From Apostichopus japonicus (taxonomy: Eukaryota > Echinodermata > Holothuroidea > Aspidochirotida > Stichopodidae), in NCBI RefSeq assembly GCF_037975245.1, contig NC_092570.1, forward strand, positions 19,727,418-19,791,417: a stretch of 64,000 nt of DNA. Reading direction: 5' to 3'. Numbering within the stretch: position 1 is the stretch's first letter; every line of letters begins with the position of its first letter. The position numbers and the translations under genes are program-made. Below the pieces are notes generated by a model that did no database searches, was not told the DNA's origin, and worked only from the letters and a program-made list of their open reading frames with translations. Shown piece after piece: positions 44,601-55,842 of this stretch.

Positions 44601-47600
44601 CATCACTCACAGTAAGATGGTTTTAGTGTTGGAAATAGATTGTTAGTCCTATGTGTGAGATGTTCATTTTGCTCATTATCTATTCCTCCCTATAGTTTCC
44701 TTGATTTCCCTAGGTTCTCAATTGATTTCTCTACCGGGCCAGGCAGAAACATTGTTTGGAGCAAAAGTGGCAAGAGAGAGCCCTAAAACACAATAACTAT
44801 ATCTTGGCTTGATTGTTCGATGTGCATGTATGTATGTATTGTATGTATTTTAAATCCTCCTACAAGCAGGAACTCGCGAAGAAGCCTCGTTGGCTTATCA
44901 AAGCCGCAAGCTGACCGAAGTCAGTCTCTTAGATTCATATTTAACGTCCATGATTATGAATTGTCAACAACTCTGCAACTGGACGACTTACATTAATCTT
45001 GGAGTGACTCGAACTCGGGACCTTATGATTGAAAGGTGCCGGCGTTAAACACTGAGCTAACACTCCTCAGCATATTACCATAGCGCCTATTGTGTGATAT
45101 TGCACAGCCCCCTCAGCTTCCTGCTTATTTTGAGTGATACCCAGATGAGTTTTCTCTATGTATGTATGTATGTATGTATGTATGTATCTATTTTAGATCC
45201 TCCTGCAAGCAGGAACTCGCGAAGAAGCCTTGTTGGCTTATCAAAGCCGCAAGCTGACCGAAGTCAGTCTCTTACATTCATGTAGGCAGGTAGGGTGTGC
45301 TCAAGCCTATGAGGGCCTAAGTGACTTCATATTCAATATGTGAAAGACTGTAGGCCCATTTTAATATTCGGAAACCGATTTGGCTCGCAGATCCTCTCTT
45401 GATGACCACTGCCCTAGATGGAGTAAAAGAAAGTCTGAAATGTTTACCTTACAATCAGAATGACCACAAACGATAATATTTTTAAGATTCAGCATGTTGA
45501 CCGTCATTTCTAGAGCTGCAAGTTCGCTACTGCTCTGAGACGTTGGAACATCGGCTGCATGAGGAACAAAGTTGCCAGGATTGCGAAGAATAAAAGTTGA
45601 TCCAAGATCCATCTTTAGGTACACATCTGGGTTGACCCTTCTGTCCATGCAGGTTATAAGGAGTGTTGTGGGCTATAGAGAAATCAATGGTGGATATTAA
45701 TAAAAAAGGAAAAAAAGAAGAGATGCTTTAACAGTCCAAGACTTTGCTTTCTTAAAGACTTCCAAGTCAACATCACAGATTTCTTATCCTTGTTTTTGTG
45801 GTTGTTATGGCATTTAGAATTGACTTTTCACTTCAATATTTTGAGAATTAAGTTTTTTAATTTCTTTATTTATAGATGTTGTAGTAACTTGTGTCACTTT
45901 TATTACACAGGTAACATGGAATGGCCACAAAAACAAACAAATAGAATTGTTTTCTTGGTTGTTCAGGTTGTTATGGCTTTTGTAATTGAATGTGGCATTT
46001 ATAATTTCATTATTTTGAGAATTAAGTTTTAAATGTTATATATTATTCATGTTGTAGTAACTTGTGTCATTTTTATACACAGGTTACATGCAATAGCAAA
46101 AGAAAAAGAAAATCAATCACAAAGAAAGAGAGAGAATACATATAAAACCCTCTGCACTGCCTTGGCATAAGCATAACCATCCCCATTGTGAGCAGAAGAT
46201 AGTTACCTTGGCATAAGCATAACCATCCCCATTGTGAGCAGAAGATAGTTACCTTGGCATAAGCATAACCATCCCCATTGTGAGCAGAAGATAGTTACCT
46301 TGGCATAAGCATAACCATCCCCATTGTGAGCAGAAGATAGTTACCTTGGCATAAGCATAACCATCCCCATTGTGAGCAGAAGATAGTTACCTTGGCATAA
46401 GCATAACCATCCCCATTGTGAGCAGAAGATAGTTACCTTGGCATAAGCATAACCATCCCCATTGTGAGCAGAAGATAGTTACCTTGGCATAAGCATAACC
46501 ATCCCCATTGTGAGCAGAAGATAGTTACCTTGGCATAAGCATAACCATCCCCATTGTGAGCAGAAGATAGTTACCTTGGCATAAGCATAACCATCCCCAT
46601 TGTGAGCAGAAGATAGTTACCTTGGCATAAGCACAACCATCCCCATTGTGAGCAGAAGATAGTTACCTTGGCATAAGCATAACCATCCCCATTGTGAGCA
46701 GAAGATAGTTACCTTGGCATAAGCACAACCATCCCCATTGTGAGCAGAAGATAGTTACCTTGGCATAAGCATAACCATCCCCATTGTGAGCAGAAGATAG
46801 TTACCTTGGCATAAGCATAACCATCCCCATTGTGAGCAGAAGATAGTTACCTTGGCATAAGCATAACCATCCCCATTGTGAGCAGAAGATAGTTACCTTG
46901 GCATAAGCATAACCATCCCCATTGTGAGCAGAAGATAGTTACCTTGGCATAAGCACAACCATCCCCATTGTGAGCACAAGATAGTTACCTTGGCATAAGC
47001 ATAACCATCCCCATTGTGAGCACAAGATAGTTACCTTGGCATAAGCATAACCATCCCCATTGTGAGCACAAGATAGTTACCTTGGCATAAGCATAACCAT
47101 CCCCATTGTGAGCACAAGATAGTTACCTTGGCATAAGCATAACCATCCCCATTGTGAGCACAAGATAGTTACCTTGGCATAAGCATAACCATCCCCATTG
47201 TGAGCACAAGATAGTTACCTTGGCATAAGCATAACCATCCCCATTGTGAGCACTAGTTACCTTGGCATAAGCACAACCATCCCCATTGTGAGCACAAGAT
47301 AGTTACCTTGGCATAAGCACAACCATCCCCATTGTGAGCACAAGATAGTTACCTTGGCATAAGCACAACCATCCCCATTGTGAGCACAAGATAGTTACCT
47401 TGGCATAAGCACAACCATCCCCATTGTGAGCACAAGATAGTTACCTTGGCATAAGCACAACCATCCCCATTGTGAGCACAAGATAGTTACCTTGGCATAA
47501 GCACAACCATCCCCATTGTGAGCACAAGATAGTTACCTTGGCATAAGCACAACCATCCCCATTGTGAGCACAAGATAGTTACCTTGGCATAAGCACAACC

Positions 47601-49010
47601 ATCCCCATTGTGAGCACAAGATAGTTACCTTGGCATAAGCACAACCATCCCCATTGTGAGCAGAAGATAGTTACCTTGGCATAAGCACAACCATCCCCAT
47701 TGTGAGCACAAGATAGTTACCTTGGCATAAGCACAACCATCCCCATTGTGAGCAGAAGATAGTTACCTTGGCATAAGCACAACCATCCCCATTGTGAGCA
47801 GAAGATAGTTACCTTGGCATAAGCACAACCATCCCCATTGTGAGCAGAAGATAGTTACCTTGGCATAAGCACAACCATCCCCATTGTGGGCAGAAGATAG
47901 TTACCTTGGCATAAGCACAACCATCCCCATTGTGGGCAGAAGATAGTTACCTTGGCATAAGCACAACCATCCCCATTGTGAGCAGAAGATAGTTACCTTG
48001 GCATAAGCACAACCATCCCCATTGTGAGCAGAAGATAGTTACCTTGGCATAAGCACAACCATCCCCATTGTGAGCAGAAGATAGTTACCTTGGCATAAGC
48101 ATAACCATCCCCATTGTGAGCAGAAGATAGTTACCTTGGCATAAGCATAACCATCCCCATTGTGAGCAGAAGATAGTTACCTTGGCATAAGCATAACCAT
48201 CCCCATTGTGAGCAGAAGATAGTTACCTTGGCATAAGCATAACCATCCCCATTGTGAGCAGAAGATAGTTACCTTGGCATAAGCATAACCATCCCCATTG
48301 TGAGCAGAAGATAGTTACCTTGGCATAAGCATAACCATCCCCATTGTGAGCAGAAGATAGTTACCTTGGCATAAGCATAACCATCCCCATTGTGAGCAGA
48401 AGATAGTTACCTTGGCATAAGCATAACCATCCCCATTGTGATTCACTCAACCTCTCATAACATATATTGCCTATTATGCTTTAAATTCTAAGTACAGTAT
48501 CTTTGAAATTTCAGCTCACATAAACAAACCTGACTTTATAACAAACACATTTGTCACATTTCTATTGCATTGATATCCATGATAGTTTGAAACTTGTTTC
48601 TGTACTGGAATCACAATTAAGGTTGAGTTCAGAATTCAAATTTATTTCTCACATACAAGTCGTAAAGAAAACCTAACACATAAAAATATTAGATATGAAA
48701 GACAATAAAAAAAAAGGTTTAATATCTAAAACCACTAGTGACCATTAAAAAGTAGAAATATAAAGATAATGGGGAGAAAGAAAAAGGATATGAATATTCA
48801 TATCTTGGCAAAATAATCACGTAATTCAAAGTAGACTCTCACTTGTACATTATTGGAAAGGAAAACAGCCTTACAATGAGTAAATGTACTCACCTCAGCA
48901 TAGGACACCGTAGCATTTGTCCGGTGACAATTTAGTCCAACACTTCGAACCTTTGGGCTCATCGTAAAGACTCTCCTGAGACTCTGTGCTAAAGAGCTCC
49001 CGGTTGCCAT
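38616..49010 (-). CDS. beta-class carbonic anhydrase, probably mitochondrial (4 exons, 253 aa)
   Basis: This zinc enzyme interconverts CO2 and bicarbonate. Minus-strand exons in coding order are 49010-48894, 45672-45448, 44257-44030 and 38807-38616; all joins are phase 0 and the stop is at 38618-38616. Zinc ligands and the Asp-Arg dyad are visible: CMDRR (Cys47, Asp49, Arg51) and CGHSDC (His110, Cys113). The core also has FILRNPGNFVPHA, and the C-terminal part has INVLQQIENICSH and LQGMWVDV, as in animal beta-carbonic anhydrases. Exon 1 (MATGSSLAQSLRRVFTMSPK) is rich in Arg/Ser and lacks acidic residues, as in a mitochondrial leader, and has a good start context (agccATGG). The length is close to the ~255 residues of insect homologues. 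I could not find another exon between exons 1 and 2, but one hidden in or near the 46-bp array cannot be excluded. Introns 1 and 3 hold large repeat arrays. Confidence 0.88.
40795..41097 (+). pseudogene. coding-like fragment with a frameshift, unrecognised
   Basis: After an acceptor-like ttgttgcag (to 40794), a frame stays open for 60 codons to a TGA at 40976-40978, with protein-like composition (STEISLAQSGLKFPKGRR, then DAEKQLKEAAVMK). A one-base shift at 40974 continues it as DDSAIAQDILSSHNRGRLLL to DSDEEVISLRKD. I do not recognise the protein. It could be a broken gene remnant, a piece of a transposon, or a chance frame; it lies antisense in carbonic anhydrase intron 3. Confidence 0.3.
42340..43960. 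repeat. ~200-bp satellite-like tandem repeat with TGACGTCA boxes
   Basis: About eight diverged units of 170-210 bp lie in carbonic anhydrase intron 3. Each contains catgttgctgtgacaaggaa (or a variant), a TGACGTCA-like box and a caaccaacaaaccttgg stretch. The boxes lie near 42383, 42594, 42798, 43003, 43200, 43372, 43573 and 43770; those near 42798, 43200, 43372 and 43770 are perfect TGACGTCA. Three units form a higher-order repeat of about 571 bp (compare 42924 with 43495). Long open frames on both strands here are repeat translations. Confidence 0.8.
44826..45066 (-). mobile_element. full-length tRNA-derived SINE
   Basis: On the minus strand the element starts with a 66-nt tRNA-like head (45066-45001). 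Its acceptor-stem ends GGAGTG/CACTCC can pair, it has an A box (TTAGCTCAGTGTTTAACG) and a B box (GAGTTCGAGTCAC). A body follows that contains tcagcttgcggctttgataa and gcgagttcctgcttgtagga. It ends in a CATA-type short repeat tail (44826-44850). The body recurs in a second copy 340 bp away. The head is shorter than a functional tRNA, so this is not called a tRNA gene. Confidence 0.75.
45156..45281 (-). mobile_element. 5'-truncated copy of the same SINE
   Basis: It has the same body as 44853-44937 with few changes and a longer CATA tail (45156-45187), but no tRNA head. 5' truncation with a retained tail is expected for a retroposed SINE. It lies in carbonic anhydrase intron 2. Confidence 0.72.
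45795..46090. repeat. diverged tandem duplication, ~180 bp
   Basis: The segment around 45836-45920 (tattttgagaattaagtttt, then ttgtagtaacttgtgtca, then acacaggtaacatg) recurs around 46010-46090 with changes. It lies directly beside the 46-bp array in carbonic anhydrase intron 1. Confidence 0.65.
46160..48440. repeat. 46-bp minisatellite, about 50 copies, in carbonic anhydrase intron 1
   Basis: The unit begins CCTTGGCATAAGCATAACCA and continues tccccattgtgagcagaag then atagtta. Copies are head-to-tail and nearly identical, with few variant sites: cataacc/cacaacc, gcagaag/gcacaag, and tgtgggc in two copies near 47880-47940. One unit near 47250 has lost five bases. Variants occur in blocks, which suggests spread by unequal exchange. 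On the minus (gene) strand every unit contains GCTTATGCCAAG|GTAACTAT, a donor-like site. There are no unique spacers, so it is not a CRISPR-like array. Confidence 0.97.
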
Positions 49011-51427
49011 GGCTACTTCTGGTCTTCAGCTGCCTCCTTTAATTTACACTACTCCCACCAATACCTAAAATCTGTGCACCAGCCAGAAAGTTTACTCCTA
49101 GAGCCAAATCCAGCAAGTATTGTATGATCAATTTGGAAGATAAGATATTCATGAAAGTGAATTTTTAGAAAAGTCAAAAGATATACTTTTTATAGCCAAG
49201 ACTATCACAGTTCTGCAGTATCTGAATTATCCAAAACAAATTTCATCAGAGCTGTAAGCAACCACTCCTCTAAACAACCATCTGTGGAAACAGCATAAAT
49301 TACTTCAGTCTATGACAGGATGGTACCAGCAACTTCCAGCTCGTTCTCTACTTCAAACATCCTGTGGAAGGGAAAGCTTATTGGTTTGAGTTATCTTCTC
49401 TCAAGTACAAAAAATAATCAACAAGCATTTAAAACTTTATAATGTTACACAGTTGAGGTTGTAACCTTAATTGGCAGAAGATAAATGGTTACAAGGCTTA
49501 CTCTGCCATGCATTAATTTAAGCCTAATTCATTTGAATTAAGGTTTATAAGGGTGAACAAACACACATACAACCAAATGTAAAACAAATTTACATTTCAT
49601 TCGGAGTCTTTCATTATTAGCAAGTTACACACAAGGAACCTTTCTACCGTAATAAAGTAAACTTTGCAATAAATGTTCTAATTCAGATAGAAGTATTCCT
49701 GATGTACTGACAACTTTTCAAACTCTCTATTTACTCAGGTGTGCATGATAGTCATTTATTCATCTTTCTGACCCTTGCAAGAACAAACAGCATATCCACT
49801 CAATTAATAAATTGTAGGTAACACTCCTCAAATCGCCCATATTTAGCTCTCAGGGAACAACTATGACAGAAACTTATTAACGGGAGTCTGCGAAAGGACC
49901 GTCTACTGATTACGCCTTTCTTCGTAATTTTGTTGCTCAAAACTTTGTCCCTCGCGACTTTCTTTTGTTGTGGCTGTGAATTCACTTCAACATCCTCTTA
50001 TATCAGCCAGAATATTATTCTTTTACCATTTAACTTGTAACCTGTCTGTCCCTGGAGTTTGTGTAACACTTATTAATGTTACTTTTAAAGTTTGTCAGTC
50101 TGCAGTGCTTTTGAAAAGATCCAGGATCAAAATGTAAGAATCTCTTACACGCACTAACAACCAATAAAAAAAATGTTTCTTGTACCAACCTTTTCAAACT
50201 AGGAAGTAGGGGCCACATTTCTCTTTCCACTTTGTTTAAATAGTTTGGACGAGAAATATGTTTGTCTTTTTTGCTCACCGTTAGTGCTTGTTAGTGCAAA
50301 AAACAGTTCTGACAATTTTTTTTTTGGGGGGGGGGACTTTTTTATTTTATTTTAATTTAGAGCATTGCTTTGTCTACTCAAAGTGTAGGTGATATTCCAA
50401 ATATTTTTGTTTCAGTCTCTGGACTAATGGAGTACAATCACCAACTAGTTGGTAGTTACAAGGTGATTCACTCAAATGATTCCACCTCTGAAACATGTTC
50501 TATATTGTTTATTTTGTTACTTTCACCACAGGACCAGTTGATGTTCAAACCATTTACTTACATGCTATTCTGTAGCATGTTTACAAACATGATTTGCAAA
50601 CAGATGTCATACCATGTACATAAAATGTTTGCAAAAATGATAAGAGGTAACATTAGTCTGTCCCTCTGACTCATGAAAGAGCAATTGTAAAGTTGAACAA
50701 GCCAGATTCACAAAGGAAGTAGAGGTATGGCTTGACTACCATGTGTATAAATTATGTATGCAGAGTACATGGCAGTCTAGTACTGTGGAATACTAAAACC
50801 ACACATTGTGGCCTTACTATAGATAATGAAACACTAGTATTATTTGTAGAAATTGCCATTGTCCAAAATATGCTAAAAGCTCAAGTTATGATTACCATAT
50901 GCTCAAACTTGAATAAAAAATTTAAAAAAACAGTCTGCTTTATACACCTCTGAAATTTTTATTTGTCTACTATAAAGACTTCTCAATGTCTGCCAAGGTT
51001 TTGAGTGCTTCATAGCCCTCCACAATGACATGTTCTTTGAAAACTTACAACCATTTTTGTTTAATTTTCTTTTTCATAATGTTAGGGAAGCCAACAATAA
51101 ATATCTGGAAAGGTGGCTGTCGGATTCTGCAATGGCAATAGCAATGGGATGCAGGTTGCATTTCATTAATGATACAATTCACAAGCCCCTTGTTTAACAG
51201 GCAAACTACTGTAGGGCATAAATTGCAGGGCTTCATATTCTGTAAGCTGTTCCTTGAGATTGCATAACATTCTTTGAAATCAATATAAAACAAACATCGT
51301 TGTGAAGGAGGAGCTGTAGATTAATACCAGGCATAGAATTTCTAATCTAAGCCACTTGCTGAAAATCTTCTTGCTAAAATCAAGTAGGTCTTACTGGTAT
51401 TTTCTTGAAATACAACATACATCAGCT
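49011..51427. other. upstream region of the carbonic anhydrase gene, no supported gene
   Basis: The 5' UTR and promoter of the minus-strand carbonic anhydrase gene must start here. An acceptor-like cttccacag|GATG on the minus strand near 49363 could mark a non-coding exon, but there is no proof. The frame at 50370-50669 (plus) has no recognisable domain. A poly-T/poly-G stretch lies at 50319-50345. Confidence 0.4.
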
Positions 51428-51435
51428 ACTGTATG

Positions 51436-52584
51436 CAGGGGGGGGGCGATTTGTTTCAAATATTGGGGGGGGGGGACTTTTTCTTGAGGGCAGGGGTGTA
51501 GCAACTTTCATCCCCAAAATTGTTTGTGCGCTTCGTGATTATTTGTACATTACTATCTAAGCGAAGCGCCACCATCGGTTGGCGCGCAGCGTACAAGAAA
51601 ATTTCTGCTTTTGGTAGCCCCCCCAGATCACCGGAAATGGCACTTCTCGCTGCTTGAAAATGACCAACCAGATACGTGTACACTTTTGCCTGAGAACCAA
51701 GTTTTTCCCAATAGTTTTTTTTCATTCATAACCTTTTTCACGATTGTCACCAGTCACACATCATGTTCGACCTCATCCCATCTCCTGTGGATCATTGCTT
51801 TTGAAGGTAATACTATGTAACGGCCCACAATATCCGAAAGCCCCACTTTTCAAGGTTTTAAGCCCATTATCTGTTCAGAATTTGAATAATAAATTCACTT
51901 CAAAACATGCCCATAATGTTGCACAAAATATCATCTATGGACAACCAATATAGAAAAAAAAACCTTCAACCCCTAAGAGACCGGTCAAAATTGCACGAGT
52001 AGAGGAAAGTATGATGAAGAATGTTGGTCAGGGAATTTTAGAAAATTCAGACACAGTTAATTTATTGGTGTACAAATATTAAAACCTCTTATAATGGCTA
52101 CTATAAAACTTCAATATCATAAAAAAAAATTACAAAAAATATGCTCGAGGGGGGGGGGCCGGTCACCCCTTCGCCCCCCTGGCTACGCGCCTGCGGTTAG
52201 AAATCTTGTAGGAAACAGGCCAATGGAAACACATTGAACCCATATCGATGTGGATCATATATATGATTGGTCGTACTTACACTCATACACAAGAGATGTA
52301 CACATTATGATAATAATCATGAGTGACAACATGCTATATGGTCACAGATCACAGAAACGACCACGAAGAGTCATTTACCTCATGCAGCATGTGTTGGATG
52401 AAGTTAAAGCCACCGCCAAATATGATTTGGATAAATAATCTCACGCATTATTTCTATTTATAGCCACATAAAAAGACTATGCCACCAATTATTGGGGGGG
52501 ATACTAGATACTATATCCCCCTACCTAAAATATTGGGGGGACATGTCCCCCCCGTCCCCCCCCCCCCCATGATTGCCGCCCATG
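51436..52584. mobile_element. hAT-like composite element with 8-bp duplication
   Basis: A perfect 8-bp direct repeat, ACTGTATG, flanks it at 51428-51435 and 52585-52592. The ends are G-rich/C-rich and weakly inverted: CAGGGGGGGGGCGATT on the left and, inverted, CATGGGCGGCAATC on the right. Words such as aatattggggggg recur near both ends. It carries a second element inside (51491-52193). No transposase is seen. Confidence 0.6.
51491..52193. mobile_element. nested hAT-like MITE related to 37278-37658
   Basis: The ends are CAGGGGTGTAGC and GGCTACGCGCCTG, imperfect inverted repeats of the CAGnGGnGTAGC kind. Inside, ctatctaagcgaagcgccac and gttggcgcgcagcg (from 51552) match the element at 37278-37658. 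No target duplication is visible at these exact ends, so the limits may be off or the flanks decayed. Confidence 0.55.
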
Positions 52585-52592
52585 ACTGTATG

Positions 52593-55500
52593 TATAGGCT
52601 TTTTGAGCAGGCTAATAATATTTGCTGATAATACAAATAGACAGTAATACAGGGTTTATGTTAGATGTAGAAATAATGCAGATTCTTTGATTGAGGATTG
52701 TTAACCATGTGTTTAAGTACCTAGTCTCTACTTGGAAAAAAATGGCCAGTGCCACTTCCCCACCAGTTGGTAAACAGCAGAATCCACTGGCATTAGGCTA
52801 CTAGTAGTAAATAGCCCAAACATTGAGACCTGTAACACTCATACTGAGGTAAAGATACTGTACAGTACATATAGGTGGCCGAATGCTACTGTCATAGGGC
52901 AAAAAGGCACACAATGGAATTACTATTACTACTATAATTTCCATGATATATTTCTCTGCCTTGTGGTCGTCTGCCACAAAACTCTGCCTGCACAAAGCTC
53001 AACACAACTAATGGTACATTTACACAACTTCAGACAGGAATTTATATAGCTATGGCCCACTGATTGTCACATGGATTCCTTATTGGCAAATTAACACGAT
53101 GCAATTTAGAAAACTCCTAACTTGCCAGACGATATGTGATAAAATGCAACTCTTTTATAGCTCAAAGAATTACACCTGACGTTGATATGCAATGGGCCTA
53201 TATGTATATAAATAGCTGCTTAGCATTGTGAAAGGGATCACAGTTCTTATCCACACTTGTAAGGAGAATTTACTTAGACTTAAACCAATCATTGTCACTT
53301 ACATAGCTGAGACAGAATGTACTGCTTTTCACATGACTTACTGTAAAAGGGGTCATGTAGTCAACTGAAGATGATAAACTGTATATTGTTATTGGTATGG
53401 CTATGAAACAAACAAAATTTTGTAGGTTTTTTAGAGATTGCAGCTCTTAATTGCTAAAAGAACATTTGAATGATGAAAAAAATGTCTTTAATATATATCC
53501 CTTTATCTTTGTTTTACTCTGGGACTACATCAGCACATATGTTGTCACCCTGTGCTGCTTCTAGTTTGATTGCTTCAAACAGCAGCAACAACAACTTCAA
53601 TCTACAACTCGCTAACACATAAATCCTTCCTCAGTATTTCTGAATAGTTGTACCATCAATTGCCTGAATTTGAAGTGAACTCTTGAATCAAGTACTTCCA
53701 CCCAACCTATAGCCTACCACTAACTTTCTCAATTCCTAGACATTTGTGGGTCTGTGAAGAAGAAGGCTCTGGAGGCTGACTTAACTTAAGGGTGACTGCA
53801 AACCACAGAGACACAATAGGAGGATTGACAATGTGTCCATTATACAGCTAGTAAGTAGTAAGTACTTGAGGCAGTGGTGATGGTTATAATGGGAAACACA
53901 GATTGGATAGGCATGAGCAGTCATGTTACAAGGAACGGCAACCTGATAAGTTTCAACCTGGGAGGAAAAGGAACAGATGTAAAATGGGGGGGGGGGGGGT
54001 GAGGAGGGCATGCTTCCCCACCGCCATCATCATTCTCTCGATATATTTTTTTAAATTATTCTAGATTATTGATTTGCAGCACCTTGCATCAGACATAATA
54101 AAATATTTACCTAATTTTTTGGTTAAATATGCCTCAGAATGCACCATATGATCTCAATTCTTGTAATGTTTAATGGGGAGGGTCCTCCTCCCCCTCCCCT
54201 ACAAGTGAGTCAACAGGGCAACATCCCCTACTTTGTAAAATCCTTCATCCACCTCTGGCCATTCCATAAAGGTCCATGCCTCTACAAATCTATAAATCTG
54301 TCAGGCGAATCTATTATTTGTCCTCTCCACACCTTTGAAATCCTGTGCAGGCCACTGATTGACAGGTTTTGTCAGTAAAACTGCTGCCAGGAATGATTTT
54401 TTTATATAAATATTTCCTATTTTCTAAGATAGTTAAAGGATACTTCATATAATTTTGGCTTCAGTATAAAGTATGCCTAGAAAACCCTTTCATTATGACC
54501 TTTTATTAATAATTTGATGTTTATCACCTATAAAAAGGAAACATAAACCTTGTGTTTTTGAGCACTTGTGTTACTTTTTTAGCACTTGCTTTGTTTACAG
54601 TTATATAACACTGGTAGTATAACTTGCCATGGAGGCCATCCCAAAGGGGAGGGGGTGAACCCCTCCCCTTTGGAAATTTTTAAGACCCCTCCCCCAGGAC
54701 GGCGATCACAATCCATCATGCATCAGCCCCCCTGACAAAAATACCTTCCTACGCCAGTGCCGATAATATAACATGACTTAATTAACATTCATGACTTATT
54801 GTATTGTCACCAAAACTTGTCTTATATCTCACTTCTTTACATACTTTTCTTAGGGAAAATAATCACAGCAGGGTGAAATTAAAGTGACTGAAGGGCCTGT
54901 GACAAATATACAAATTTTGATCACAGGAGTTACCGTTCCTTGGTTTACTCATGACATTGAAAATTTTGCTAAATGATTTTGGCATTTGATCACAAATAGC
55001 CCGATATTGATCGAAATTTCAGAAAATATGTTATAAGTAATCATGAAAAAGCATTCAATGTTCACTCAACTATGTCAGTAGGCCTAAAGAGTAAAGGTAC
55101 CAATTCAACAGCTGTTTCTGTCACAATCTCAGTGAATCAGGAAGACATACACATGGGCTACATCACTCAGATACAGACACAAGTGATATGATGTCGCTAA
55201 GGGTAAGAGTTCCGGAAATTTGGATAAAAATCCAATTTCCAGCCTCCCACAGAAACATCTGCTAGACCTATCTAGGCTAGCGTTACATCTCATACTAAAC
55301 ATAAGCCTAGGCCCTTACTAATACTAGTTCTATTTACAGTACTTTGGCTGAGCTGGACCTACTACTAACAGTTAAGATAAACCAACCTACTGCAAACATT
55401 ATGGCCTAGCCTATACAGTATATGTTATGAAGTTTTCTCTATTACTTAGCTTAGCGCCAATGAACTTACGTATTCGTAATAAGTATCGCGTAATTACTAC

Positions 55501-55842
55501 TACCTTACGTAATCATATGAAAGCATGCATAAATACTCGGGATGCAGTAATTATCTAGGCCTAGTCGGACTAAAGAGATTGCGAAAAAAATGTCTAAGGT
55601 TTACTACGTTTCTACTTTAAGAAATCATTCGTCGGAGTAATAATTGTACCCATTCGTCGAAACTCATTCAAATGAACTTACGATCAAATATTTCCTAATA
55701 ATATGCATATATGGAAAGATTTCTCATCAGCAGACGACATGAAGGCACCCAGTGGGCTCAGTAGGGGCTATAGCGCTAACAGAGGCTAAATCTCAAGCAG
55801 TAGTACACAAATCTTGACTGTGTCCAAAATCTCACATTGACT
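52593..55842. other. intergenic spacer, possible promoter-like zone at its end
   Basis: I see no supported gene. Polymorphic-looking poly-G/C tracts lie near 53987-53999 and 54180-54200. From about 55200 to 55750 the sequence is less AT-rich and has taggcctagg-type words like those near the LRRC63-like start; it may be a promoter or an unassigned 5' exon, but no open frame supports this. Confidence 0.35.

Noticed and set aside
45001-45066. Functional tRNA gene on the minus strand
   Set aside because: A and B boxes are present, but the length of 66 nt, an irregular anticodon arm and the attached SINE body and tail show it is a SINE head.
46160-48440. CRISPR-like direct repeat array
   Set aside because: Units are contiguous without unique spacers and the setting is an animal intron; it is a minisatellite.
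49304-49363. Minus-strand 5' exon of the carbonic anhydrase gene after cttccacag
   Set aside because: There is a good acceptor-like site, but no clear donor and a frame that closes after 15 codons; without transcripts it cannot be supported.
50370-50669. 99-codon plus-strand frame upstream of the carbonic anhydrase gene
   Set aside because: No domain or splice context, and the composition matches the surrounding AT-rich spacer.
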